This document shows positions 25,677 to 34,943 of a stretch of 47,381 bases of DNA, one piece after another. The notes under the pieces were generated by a model. It was not told where the DNA came from. It made no database searches and saw nothing but the letters and a program-made list of their open reading frames with translations. A program made the translations under genes and the position numbers. The DNA is from Actinospica acidithermotolerans (lineage in GTDB: Bacteria > Actinomycetota > Actinomycetes > Streptomycetales > Catenulisporaceae): NCBI RefSeq assembly GCF_018139625.1, contig NZ_JAGSOH010000052.1:1-47381 (forward strand). Reading direction: 5' to 3'. Position 1 is the stretch's first letter. The number at the start of each line of letters is the position of its first letter.

Positions 25677-26150
25677 GTGGGCGAGGAAACCCCCTGGTTG
25701 GACGAGGAGGAGCAGCAGACCTGGCTCGCCATGGTCAGCATGTTCGTCCGGCTCCCGGCCGCCCTCGACGCCCAGCTGCAGCGCGACTCCGGGATCTCGC
25801 ACTTCGAGTACCAGGTGCTCGCCGGGCTCTCGATGGCTCCCGGGCGCACGATGCGGATGAGCGAGCTGGCCGAGTTCGCCGAGGGCTCGCTCTCCCGGCT
25901 CTCGCACACCACGAGCAGGCTGGCGAAGAAGGGCTGGGTGCGGCGGGCGCCGGACCCGCAGGACGGCCGGTCCACGCTCGCCTGCCTGACGGACGCGGGC
26001 TGGGCGAAGGTCGTGGAGACCGCGCCCGGCCACGTCGCCGAGGTGCGCCGCGTGTTCGTCGAGGCGCTGACCGCGACGCAGCGCAGGCAGCTGCGCGAGA
26101 TCGCGACCCGGGTCAACGGCGCGATCGGCCCCGGCAAGGCGTGTTCCTAG
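25677..26150 (+). CDS. MarR family transcriptional regulator
   Basis: 157 residues from GTG 25677. This start is decided by the AAAGGAGG at 25664-25671. The longer frame would translate through the operator. It has the usual MarR winged-helix architecture: N-terminal dimerisation helix (EEEQQTWLAMVSMFVRLPAA), SHFEYQVLAGLS, the recognition helix region MRMSELAEFAEGSLSRLSHT and the wing RRAPDPQDGRSTLACLTDAG. It is nearly certainly autoregulated through the two palindromes in its promoter. By position it may also control the divergent aldo/keto reductase and the LigB-type dioxygenase gene that follows 73 bp downstream. The ligand is unknown. Confidence 0.93.
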   Translation: MGEETPWLDEEEQQTWLAMVSMFVRLPAALDAQLQRDSGISHFEYQVLAGLSMAPGRTMRMSELAEFAEGSLSRLSHTTSRLAKKGWVRRAPDPQDGRSTLACLTDAGWAKVVETAPGHVAEVRRVFVEALTATQRRQLREIATRVNGAIGPGKACS

Positions 26151-26223
26151 AGCGAGTCCCGCGCGCGCGTCCCGTGTGCGTGTCCCGAGTTCGCATTCAG
26201 CAGTGAGAAGGAAGAAGGACCCA

Positions 26224-27105
26224 GTGACCGACGTCATCAACCCCGCGATACCGGCCGGCGCGTACGACGACTTCCTGCCGGAGGCACTGCCCGGCGCGCG
26301 CTCGCAGCGCGAGTGGACTCCCGCCGACGGTCCGCTGCCCGCGATCTACCTGAGCCACGGCGCGCCGCCGCTGCTCGACGACGGCGCCTGGCTGCGCCAG
26401 CTGTTCGCTTGGGCGCAGGCGCTGCCCAAGCCGAGGGCGATCGTGATCGTCTCCGCGCACTGGGAGGACGCGCCGCTGATGCTCTCCGCGCCCGGTGCGC
26501 ACACGCCGCTGTTCTACGACTTCGGCGGCTTCCACCCGCGCTACTACACGATGAAGTACGACACGCCCGATGCCAGCGCGCTCGCCAAGCGCGTGGCCGC
26601 GATGATGCCGGAGGGCGAGCCGCTGTATCAGCACCCGAAGCGCGGCCTGGACCACGGCGCGTGGATCCCGATGATGGCCATGTACCCGCTCGGCGACGTG
26701 CCGGTGCTGCAGTTGTCGATGCCGACGCAGGACCCGGACGCGCTGCTCAAGCTCGGCCGCCGCCTCGCCCCGCTCCGCGAGGAGGGCGTGCTCATCGTCG
26801 GCTCCGGCTTCATGACGCACGGCCTGCCGTTCCTGACGATGGAGAACATGCGCGGACTCGCGCTCCCCGGCTGGTCGAGCGACTTCGACGCCTGGGTCGC
26901 GGACGCCCTCTCACGCGGCGACGTGGACGAGATCGCCTCGTTCGCGTCGAAGGCGCCGGGCATGCCGTACGCGCACCCGACGGCCGAGCACTTCGTGCCG
27001 GTGTTCGTCGCGCTCGGCGCCGCCGACGACCCTGAGGCTCCCGCCCGCACGGTCATCGACGGCTTCCAGCTCGGACTGGCCAAGCGTTCCTTCGAAGTGC
27101 GCTGA
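26224..27105 (+). CDS. Class III extradiol ring-cleavage dioxygenase (LigB/DODA-like)
   Basis: 293 residues from GTG 26224, preceded by GAAGGAAGAAGGA. It belongs to the DODA/YgiD branch of LigB-type dioxygenases. PAIYLSHGAPPLL supplies the first metal-binding His, IVSAHWED the second, and DHGAWIPMMAMYP and SGFMTHGLPF further conserved active-site histidines. DFGGFHPRYYTMKYD is a family motif. The enzyme would cleave a catechol-type substrate using a non-haem metal (Zn or Fe). The N-terminal extension of about 35 residues before LPAIYLSH is longer than in bacterial YgiD. It probably forms a module with the MarR regulator and aldo/keto reductase for aromatic or quinone detoxification, which is inference from context. 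Confidence 0.9.
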   Translation: MTDVINPAIPAGAYDDFLPEALPGARSQREWTPADGPLPAIYLSHGAPPLLDDGAWLRQLFAWAQALPKPRAIVIVSAHWEDAPLMLSAPGAHTPLFYDFGGFHPRYYTMKYDTPDASALAKRVAAMMPEGEPLYQHPKRGLDHGAWIPMMAMYPLGDVPVLQLSMPTQDPDALLKLGRRLAPLREEGVLIVGSGFMTHGLPFLTMENMRGLALPGWSSDFDAWVADALSRGDVDEIASFASKAPGMPYAHPTAEHFVPVFVALGAADDPEAPARTVIDGFQLGLAKRSFEVR

Positions 27106-27119
27106 CCGTACCCCGGCAG

Positions 27120-27141
27120 GACCGCGGCCCGGTTCGCGGTC
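27120..27141. terminator. Hairpin between convergent genes
   Basis: GACCGCG at 27120-27126 pairs with CGCGGTC at 27135-27141. It lies 15 bp after the dioxygenase stop codon, before the convergent TetR gene. Confidence 0.45.
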
Positions 27142-27199
27142 GTCTACGGGCCGACGGCAGCGGGATCGGGGACGACGACGTTCTCCGGTCGCATCCGGA

Positions 27200-27781
27200 T
27201 CACGTCGTGGCCGTGGCCGTGGCCGTGACCACCGACCGCAGTTCGTCGAGGGAATCGTCCATGAGCGCGCCGAGCGACGTCGGTGCCTCGCGCCGCGTCC
27301 AGCGGCCGAACGCGACGTGGAAGACCGCGACCCCGGCCTGCGCGGCGAGCGCCGCGGCGTGGTCGGAGACGCCGCGCTTCGCGAGCGCGTGCTGGAGCAC
27401 GCCGGTGAGTCTGTGCAGCTTGATCAGCTCACGTTCCTGCAGGTCCGGATTCTCCGCCACGATCCCCGCGCGCAGGCGGGCGAAGGGGTGGCGGTCGGCG
27501 AACAGATCCGAGATCGGGCCGAATCCGGCGGCCACGACCGCCATCGGGTCGGCGTCCTCTGGCGCGGCGTCCATCCCCGCAAGCCAGCAGTTCTCCAGCT
27601 CCTGCGCCCCGCCGAACAGCACCTCGCGCTTGTCCGCGTAGTACCGGAAGAACGTGCGCTTGGTCAGCCCGGCGCGCTCGGCGATCTCGGCGACGGTGGT
27701 CGCCTCGTACCCCTGCTCGGCGAAGAGCTCGATCGCCGCCTTCGCCAGGCGGCCGGCGGCATCGGGTTTCCAGCGCGACAT
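27200..27781 (-). CDS. TetR family transcriptional regulator
   Basis: 193 residues starting at ATG 27779-27781. The N-terminal DNA-binding domain is clear: GRLAKAAIELFAEQGYEATT, then VAEIAERAGLTKRTFFRYYA and DKREVLF. The C-terminal ligand domain is divergent (TetR_C type typical of actinobacteria, HPFARLRAGIVAENPDLQER). The tail VVTATATATT is a short low-complexity run. It is divergent from an NAD(P)-binding oxidoreductase gene 86 bp away. The intervening DNA has a double palindromic operator (27797-27850), so it should control itself and the oxidoreductase. Confidence 0.93.
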   Translation of the reverse strand: MSRWKPDAAGRLAKAAIELFAEQGYEATTVAEIAERAGLTKRTFFRYYADKREVLFGGAQELENCWLAGMDAAPEDADPMAVVAAGFGPISDLFADRHPFARLRAGIVAENPDLQERELIKLHRLTGVLQHALAKRGVSDHAAALAAQAGVAVFHVAFGRWTRREAPTSLGALMDDSLDELRSVVTATATATT

Positions 27782-27796
27782 GGGCCCATTCTAGTT

Positions 27797-27850
27797 GATG
27801 GCACCTGGTGTCATGGGTTGTGCTAGGCTGCATGACACCAAGTGACATCA
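27797..27850. promoter_or_regulatory. Duplicated TetR-type operator in divergent promoter region
   Basis: TGGCACCTGGTGTCA (27799-27813) and TGACACCAAGTGACA (27833-27847) are imperfect palindromes of one 15-bp type. Together they form a larger inverted repeat, 18 of 21 bases matching between arms 27797-27817 and 27830-27850. Centres are 34 bp apart. The site fills the gap between the TetR gene and the divergent SDR gene. Confidence 0.75.
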
Positions 27851-27867
27851 CTTCACGGGAGAAGCTC

Positions 27868-28773
27868 ATGCGCGTCTTCGTCACCGGCGCTTCCGGCCAC
27901 ATCGGCTCCGCCGTCATCCCCGAACTGCTCCGCAACGGCCACCAGGTCCTCGGCCTGGCCCGCTCCGACGCGTCCGCCGCCACGGTCGCCGGGTACGGCG
28001 CCGAGGTGCACCGCGGCGACCTCGGCGACCTCGACGGCCTGCGGTCCGCCGCGGCCTCGGCCGACGGCGTCATCCACCTCGCCTTCGACCACGCCCGGAT
28101 GCGGAGCGGCGAGTTGGCGGCGGCCGCCGAGGGCGAGATGGCCGCCGTCCGCGTCTTCGCCGACGTGCTCGCCGGCACCGGGAAGCCGCTGGTCGCCACC
28201 TCCGGCGTGCTCGGTCTCGCGATGATCGGCCTCGGCGGCCGGCCGGGCACCGAGGCGGACATCGTCCCCGACGGCCCGCGCGCCGACAACGAGAACCTGA
28301 CCATCGGCCTCGCCGAGCGCGGCATCCGCTCCTCGGTCGTCCGCCTGGCGCCGATGGTGCACTCGGAGCTCGACACGCACGGGTTCACCCCGGCGCTGAT
28401 CGGCTTCGCGAAGCAGAACGGCTTCGCCGCGTACATCGGCGACGGCGCGAACCGCTGGACCGCCGCCGACTCGCACGACGTCGCAGTGCTCTACCGCCTC
28501 GCGCTGGAGAAGGCGCCCGCGGGCACCCGCCTGCACGGGGTGGGGGACACCGCCATCACGTTCAAGACGATCGCCGAGACGATCGCCGGCCGGCTCGGCG
28601 TCGAGGCGCGGAGCGTGACCGCTGAGGAGGCGCCGAAGTACCTCGGCTTCCTGGCCGCCTTCGCCGGCCTCGACGTCCCCGTCTCGAACGACGTGACGCG
28701 CGAGGTGCTCGGCTGGGAGCCGACGCACCCGGGCTGGGTCGAGGACGTGAAGTCAGGCCACTACTTCAGCTGA
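27868..28773 (+). CDS. NAD(P)-dependent epimerase/dehydratase family oxidoreductase (SDR)
   Basis: 301 residues from ATG 27868, just after GGGAGAAG. The N-terminal Rossmann motif is VFVTGASGHIGSAVIPELL, followed by LGLARSDASAATVAGYGAEV and RGDLGDLDGL, as in extended or atypical SDRs. The middle part GVIHLAFDH replaces the usual active-site helix, and STSG-like ATSGVLG occupies the Ser position. The canonical YxxxK is not evident, which is normal for atypical SDR5/NmrA-like groups. The C-terminus (VTREVLGWEPTHPGWVEDVK) is shared by actinobacterial 'SDR family oxidoreductase' proteins of unknown substrate. It is controlled by the divergent TetR regulator through the shared double operator. Confidence 0.9.
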   Translation: MRVFVTGASGHIGSAVIPELLRNGHQVLGLARSDASAATVAGYGAEVHRGDLGDLDGLRSAAASADGVIHLAFDHARMRSGELAAAAEGEMAAVRVFADVLAGTGKPLVATSGVLGLAMIGLGGRPGTEADIVPDGPRADNENLTIGLAERGIRSSVVRLAPMVHSELDTHGFTPALIGFAKQNGFAAYIGDGANRWTAADSHDVAVLYRLALEKAPAGTRLHGVGDTAITFKTIAETIAGRLGVEARSVTAEEAPKYLGFLAAFAGLDVPVSNDVTREVLGWEPTHPGWVEDVKSGHYFS

Positions 28774-28787
28774 CGCCCCGCTGAACG

Positions 28788-29276
28788 TCAGCGCCGATGC
28801 CAGGGGAGCGGGTCGGGGTTCACGCCCTGGACGGCGTCGGCGATGGTCCGGCACGCCTCGCCGAACTGCCGCACCTGCTCCCGCGACAGCACGTCGAACA
28901 CGGCCCGGCGGACCGCCTCGACGTGGCCGGGGGCCGCGCGTTCCAGCAGCTCCCGGCCGGCCGGGGTGATCACGGTGATCTGGCCGCGGCGGTCGGCGGG
29001 GTTCTCGTGCCGGGCCGCGTAGCCGGCCTTCTCCAGCCGGGTGACGGCGTGCGTCAGCCGGCTGCGGGTGATCTTCAGGCGCTCCGCGAGCTCTGACATG
29101 CCGAGTCCGCCCGTCGGCGCGTTCTGCAGGAAATTGAGCAGCGCGTAGTCCGGATGGGTGATTCCGGCGTCTCGGCGCAGCTGGCGGTCGAGGTAGTCGT
29201 CCAGCAGCATGCTGAGATCGATGTATGCGAGCCAGGCGCTACGCTCCTCGGCGTCGAGCCAGCGCGGTGTGGTCAT
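28788..29276 (-). CDS. MarR family transcriptional regulator
   Basis: 162 residues from ATG 29274-29276. A MarR fold is clear: TPRWLDAEERSAWLAYIDLS, ITHPDYALLNFLQNAP, the recognition region MSELAERLKITRSRLTHAVT and the wing RHENPADRRGQITVITPAGR. It resembles the MarR protein at 25677 in overall layout, including the opening Trp-Leu-Asp-x-Glu-Glu pattern, so the two are paralogues of one subgroup. It converges on the SDR gene (14 bp between stops) and is divergent from the TIGR01777 gene 107 bp away, its likely target. Confidence 0.93.
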   Translation of the reverse strand: MTTPRWLDAEERSAWLAYIDLSMLLDDYLDRQLRRDAGITHPDYALLNFLQNAPTGGLGMSELAERLKITRSRLTHAVTRLEKAGYAARHENPADRRGQITVITPAGRELLERAAPGHVEAVRRAVFDVLSREQVRQFGEACRTIADAVQGVNPDPLPWHRR

Positions 29277-29350
29277 GGTCGTGTCACCTTAGCGGAGGGA
29301 TCCCGGTTCGCCTTGATGGTGCGAGGGGCGTACGATCGATCGCGGTAATG

Positions 29351-29370
29351 TTTGAAGTATAAAACGTTTC
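29351..29370 (+). promoter_or_regulatory. Candidate promoter/operator of the TIGR01777 gene
   Basis: An AT-rich island holds a TATAAA hexamer at 29358-29363, flanked by the GTTT/AAAC inverted pair (29350-29365) and the palindrome AAACGTTT (29362-29369). It lies 20-30 bp before the GTG start of the oxidoreductase, in the divergent MarR intergenic region. No good -35 was seen. Confidence 0.4.
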
Positions 29371-29383
29371 TCGGGAGGACGCC

Positions 29384-30289
29384 GTGCGCGTCGCGATCAC
29401 CGGATCCACCGGACTCATCGGGTCCGCCCTCACCCGTTCCCTGCTACGCGACGGCCACCAGGTGCTGCGGCTGACCCGGGGCGCCGCGAAGCCCGCGGGC
29501 GACGGCAGCGAGTCGGCGTCCTGGGACCCGAAGGGCGGGACGGTGCAGCCCGGGGCGCTGGAGGGCGTCGACGCGGTCGTGCACCTCGCGGGCGCGGGCA
29601 TCGGCGACAAGCGGTGGAACGACGCGTACAAGAAGGAGCTGCGCGACAGCCGCGTCCTCGGCACGCAGACGATCGCGCGGGCCGTCGCCGGGCTCGACGC
29701 GCAGCCGGGCGTGCTGATCTCGTCCTCGGCGGTCGGCTACTACGGCGAGACCGGCGACCGCGTCGTCGACGAGAGCACCCCGCCCGGCAGCGACTTCCTC
29801 GCAAAGCTCTGCGTCGAGTGGGAGCAGGCCGCCGCGCCCGCCGCGCATGCGGGGATCCGCGTCGTGCACCCGCGCACCGGCCTGGTCGTCTCGGACAAGG
29901 GCGGCGCCTGGGGCCGGCTGTTCCCGCTCTTCCGCGCCGGACTCGGCGGGAAGCTCGGCTCCGGCGACCAGTACTGGCCGTTCATCTCGCTGACCGACCA
30001 CATTCGCGCGCTGCGCTTCGCGATCGAGAACGAGAACGTCGCCGGGCCGCTGAACTTCTCCGCGCCGGAGCCGCTGACGAACAGCGAGATCACCAAGGCG
30101 ATGGGCCGCGCGATGCACCGGCCGACGATCGCCGCCGTGCCCGAGTTCGTGCTCAAGATCGCCGTCGGCGAGTTCGCCTCCGGCATCACCGGCAGCTGCC
30201 GCGCGGTGCCCGCGGGCCTGCTCGCCGCCGGTTTCGAGTTCCAGCTGCCGACGATCGAGCAGTCGCTGGACGCCGTCCTCGCCCAGTAG
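29384..30289 (+). CDS. TIGR01777 family epimerase-like oxidoreductase
   Basis: 301 residues from GTG 29384, preceded by GGGAGGA. This is the YfcH/SDR39U1 group: MRVAITGSTGLIGSALTRSL at the N-terminus, VVHLAGAGIGDKRW, ISSSAVGYYGETGD with the Tyr region, RTGLVVSDKGGAWGRLFPLF and PFISLTDHIRAL. The ending motif LPTIEQSLDAVLAQ is typical. It is a cytoplasmic NAD(P)-dependent protein. Catalytic activity is unproven in the family, although E. coli YfcH binds NADPH. A divergent MarR gene is its likely regulator. The MITE-like element begins 51 bp after its stop. Confidence 0.93.
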   Translation: MRVAITGSTGLIGSALTRSLLRDGHQVLRLTRGAAKPAGDGSESASWDPKGGTVQPGALEGVDAVVHLAGAGIGDKRWNDAYKKELRDSRVLGTQTIARAVAGLDAQPGVLISSSAVGYYGETGDRVVDESTPPGSDFLAKLCVEWEQAAAPAAHAGIRVVHPRTGLVVSDKGGAWGRLFPLFRAGLGGKLGSGDQYWPFISLTDHIRALRFAIENENVAGPLNFSAPEPLTNSEITKAMGRAMHRPTIAAVPEFVLKIAVGEFASGITGSCRAVPAGLLAAGFEFQLPTIEQSLDAVLAQ

Positions 30290-30339
30290 CCGGCGGCCGC
30301 CGAGCGGCCGGACCACCCGAGCGCGCGGCGATCGTGCGT

Positions 30340-30508
30340 CTAGGCCGTGTCTTCAAACTATCGCCGGGTCCGCGACGCCTGCCACGCACGCTCGCGGCGT
30401 TGCAGGGGCGGTTGCAGACGACCGAGTATGCGCCCGCCCCTGCGCCTTGCGAGCGCGCGCGTCAGACGCCGCGGCCTGATCCAACGCAAGTTTGAAGACA
30501 CGGCCTAG
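30340..30508. mobile_element. MITE-like 169-bp palindromic element
   Basis: The 20-bp ends are near-perfect inverted repeats: CTAGGCCGTGTCTTCAAACT at 30340-30359 and its exact complement at 30489-30508. The interior also folds back. For example, GCAGGGGCG near 30401-30409 pairs with CGCCCCTGC near 30448-30456, and the flanking segments are similar as reverse complements. The outermost CTAG may be a target duplication, as in IS5-group elements that favour YTAR. No transposase gene is present, so it would move in trans. It lies between the TIGR01777 gene and the argG promoter. Confidence 0.82.
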
Positions 30509-30592
30509 GGCGCTGCGCGCATCGGCCTGTGCGGCGGCCCGCCGGCCGTCTCCCGTCGCTTCGGCGGCGACACGCCCGGGATCCGGGCCGAC

Positions 30593-32361
<1,769 letters not shown>

Positions 32362-32425
32362 CCTGCGGCCCGTCGCGTCTGAATATGCGGCGGGCCACCG
32401 GTGTTTCGCCCTCGCCCTCGTGTGG

Positions 32426-33142
32426 TCAGGACGGCGTCGAGCCGCCGGTCCACTGGTACAGCTGCTCCGGGCGGCCGGCGCCGCCGTAGATGGGCGTGCG
32501 GGTGGCTAGGCACTGGGTGACGAGGTACTCCAGGTACCGCCTGGCCGTCTGGACGGCGATTCCTACGCCCTGCGATACCTGGGCCGCGGACAGTCCGTCG
32601 CTCGCCTGGAGCATTGTTACGACTGCGCCGAGCGTCGCCTCGGTCAGGCCCTTCGGCAGCATCGGCGCGGGGCTTTCGTGGAGTGCGGCGAGGGCGCGGT
32701 CCACGTCCGTCTGCGCGAGCTGGTGCGGGGCCTGCGCCGCGCGGCGGCGGTATTCGGCGTATGCCTGGAGCTTGTCCTGAAACGAGGCGAAGGCGAAGGG
32801 CTTCAGCAGGTACTGGACCACGCCGAGGGACACCGCGGCTCGGACCGTCGAGAGGTCGCGGGCCGAGGTCACGGCGATGACGTCCACCGCGCTGCCGTGG
32901 GCGCGCAGCGTTCTGCACAACTCGATGCCGTTGATGTCCGGCAGGTTCACGTCGAGCAGCAGCACGTCCACGGGGCGGGTCGCGACGAGGCGCAGTGCGT
33001 CGGTGCCGAGGTGCGCGACGCCCGCGACGGCGAAGCCGGGCACGCGTTCGGTGAACGCGCGATGTGCTTCGGCGAGTATCGGGTCGTCCTCGACGATCAG
33101 CGTATTGATCGGGGGTGTGGGGAGTGATCGGTCGGTGGTCAT
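32426..33142 (-). CDS. Response regulator, CitB/DctR type
   Basis: 238 residues from ATG 33140-33142. The receiver domain (about 12-130) has acidic residues in LIVEDDPILAE, phospho-acceptor Asp64 in LLLDVNLPDINGIEL, Thr in IAVTSARD and Lys114 in QYLLKPFAFASF. The output part contains an HTH-like stretch (LSAAQVSQGVGIAVQTARRY, LEYLVTQCLA), as in CitB/DpiA/DcuR regulators of di- and tricarboxylate use. Its start overlaps the histidine kinase stop by four bases (ATGA). Together they sit divergent to the dctA-like transporter gene, their likely target. Confidence 0.93.
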   Translation of the reverse strand: MTTDRSLPTPPINTLIVEDDPILAEAHRAFTERVPGFAVAGVAHLGTDALRLVATRPVDVLLLDVNLPDINGIELCRTLRAHGSAVDVIAVTSARDLSTVRAAVSLGVVQYLLKPFAFASFQDKLQAYAEYRRRAAQAPHQLAQTDVDRALAALHESPAPMLPKGLTEATLGAVVTMLQASDGLSAAQVSQGVGIAVQTARRYLEYLVTQCLATRTPIYGGAGRPEQLYQWTGGSTPS

Positions 33143-34779
33143 GCCTCGACCCGGACGTTCGAGTTGGGTAGCGTCACGGTGATCACCGCGCCGCCTAGCA
33201 CGGTGTCTGCCGCCACTGCGATCGTGCCGTTGTTCCGCTCGACGCTGTGGCGCACGAGCGCGAGCCCGATGCCGTGGCCCGGCTCCTGCTTCGTGGTCCA
33301 GCCCCGCGTGAAGATCTCGTCCGCGCGGCCGGGGGCGATGCCCGCGCCGCTGTCGGCCACTCGGATCCGCACGTCGGCTTCGCCCGCGCAGAGGCTGACC
33401 GCGACACGATGCGGTGCCTCGGTCGCGGCCGCCGCGTCGACGGCGTTGTCGATGAGGTTACCGAGGATGGTGATCAGGTCCCGGTTCGGCACGGCCAGGT
33501 CCGGCGCGGCGGTGTCCTCGCCGATCGAGATCTCGACGCCGCGCTCGGCCGCCTGCGAGATCTTGCCGAGCAGGAGCGCGGCCACGGCCTCGTCGCCGAC
33601 GGCGGTGAGCAGCCGGTCGATGAGGCCTTGCGACGCGGCGAGCTCCGTCGTCGCGAAGCGGATCGCGTCCCGGGGCCGGTCGAGTTCGATGAGCGTGACC
33701 ACGGCGTGCAGCCGGTTCGCGGCCTCGTGGGCGCTGGCCGAGAGCGCGTCGGCGAAGGCGCGGGCCGAGTCCAGCTCGCCCGCGAGCGCGCGCAATTCGG
33801 TGTGGTCTCGCAGGGTGACGACGGTGCCGAGGTCGCGGCCGTCGCGCAGGGCGCGGGACTGGTTCACCGCCAGCACCCGGGCCCCCGCGAGGTGCGTTTC
33901 GTCGTGCGCGTCGCGTCCCGATGCGAGCAATTCGGCGAGCGCGGGATCGAGGCCCAGGTCGGCGACGGCGCGGCCGCTCAGATCGTCGGCCGCGTCCCGG
34001 TCGAGTAGCCGCAGCGCCTCGTCGTTGGCCAGCAGTACCCTGCGCCGGCGGTCCAGGACGAGCAGGCCCTCGTGCATCGCGTGCAGCACGGCGTCGTGAT
34101 GCTCGTAGAGGCGGGTGATCTCCTGCGGTCCGAGTCCGAGCGTCTGCTTGCTCAGCCGCCGGGACAGCGCCCATGATCCGAGGCCGATCAGCCCGACGAT
34201 CCCGAGTGCGATGGCCAGGATCAGCGGCAGCTGCCGTCCCGTGATCGTCGAGACGCGCTCCAGGGTGATGCCGACCGAGACCAGTCCGACGATCCTGCGG
34301 CCGGCGCCGTAGATCGGCGCGACCGAGCGGACGGAGGGCCCGAGCGTCCCGGTGTAGACCTCGCTGAACGGGTGCCCGGCGAGCGCCTGTGCGGTGTCTC
34401 CCAGGTAGTGCTTGCCGATCTCGTCCGGGTTCGGGTGGGTGTACCGGATGCCGGCCGGGCTCATGATCACGACGAAGTCGACGGACGTGGACCGCTCGAT
34501 GCTCGACGCGATCGGCTGCAGCTCCGTCGTCGGATCGCTGCTCTGCACCGCCGCGGCCGTGCCCGGAGCCGCGGCGACGGTCTCGGCGAGGGCCAGCGTC
34601 TCGGTGCGCGCGTGGTCGAAGTCGGTGCTGCGCGCCTGCTGGACGGCGATCGTGATGCCGACCGCCGTGAGCAGGACCGCGACGGCCAGCTGCAGGATCA
34701 GGACCTGCTTCGAGATGCTCAGCCGCGCGACGCGGCGGCGTATCGGCCGCAGCATTCGTGGGGGAACTGGCTCGCGCAT
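33139..34779 (-). CDS. Sensor histidine kinase, CitA/DcuS type
   Basis: 546 residues from ATG 34777-34779 (MREPVPPRML). An earlier in-frame start would add 16 residues. It has membrane segment one near residues 24-46 and an extracytoplasmic PAS/Cache domain (VDFVVIMSPAGIRYTHPNPD, IGKHYLGDTAQALAG) typical of C4-dicarboxylate and citrate sensors. Segment two is near 185-206, followed by a cytoplasmic PAS (HEGLLVLDRRRRVLLANDEA). The phospho-acceptor motif is SAHEAANRLHAVVTLIEL, the CitA-type H-box. The ATPase domain shows LGNLIDNAVDAA, VADSGAGIAPG and GHGIGLALVRHSV. It would sense external dicarboxylates and control the adjacent dctA-like gene through the coupled regulator. Confidence 0.93.
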   Translation of the reverse strand: MREPVPPRMLRPIRRRVARLSISKQVLILQLAVAVLLTAVGITIAVQQARSTDFDHARTETLALAETVAAAPGTAAAVQSSDPTTELQPIASSIERSTSVDFVVIMSPAGIRYTHPNPDEIGKHYLGDTAQALAGHPFSEVYTGTLGPSVRSVAPIYGAGRRIVGLVSVGITLERVSTITGRQLPLILAIALGIVGLIGLGSWALSRRLSKQTLGLGPQEITRLYEHHDAVLHAMHEGLLVLDRRRRVLLANDEALRLLDRDAADDLSGRAVADLGLDPALAELLASGRDAHDETHLAGARVLAVNQSRALRDGRDLGTVVTLRDHTELRALAGELDSARAFADALSASAHEAANRLHAVVTLIELDRPRDAIRFATTELAASQGLIDRLLTAVGDEAVAALLLGKISQAAERGVEISIGEDTAAPDLAVPNRDLITILGNLIDNAVDAAAATEAPHRVAVSLCAGEADVRIRVADSGAGIAPGRADEIFTRGWTTKQEPGHGIGLALVRHSVERNNGTIAVAADTVLGGAVITVTLPNSNVRVEA

Positions 34780-34943
34780 CCGGACAGTGTGGCACTCATC
34801 GAGGGCGCTGCCCAGCCGCCGCCGCACCCTGCTTGCCAGTCCGTGTGCGTAATGCGCGTAATGCTGACCTGCGGGGCCGCTCTCGACGATGGTCTTGGGG
34901 TCGGGCCACGCTGTGGTGGCCCACCGGTGTTGGGAGTCTTCGC
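34780..34943. promoter_or_regulatory. Divergent control region of kinase and dctA-like genes
   Basis: A perfect 9-bp tandem repeat, GCGTAATGC, at 34847-34855 and 34856-34864 is a candidate binding site for the CitB-type regulator. Nearer the transporter, GGGCCAC (34903-34909) and GTGGCCC (34916-34922) make a 7-bp hairpin that would fall in the dctA leader, just before the GGGAG ribosome binding site. Confidence 0.5.

Noticed and set aside
34780-34943. Riboswitch before dctA
   Set aside because: Only one simple hairpin is visible and no conserved aptamer pattern was recognised.
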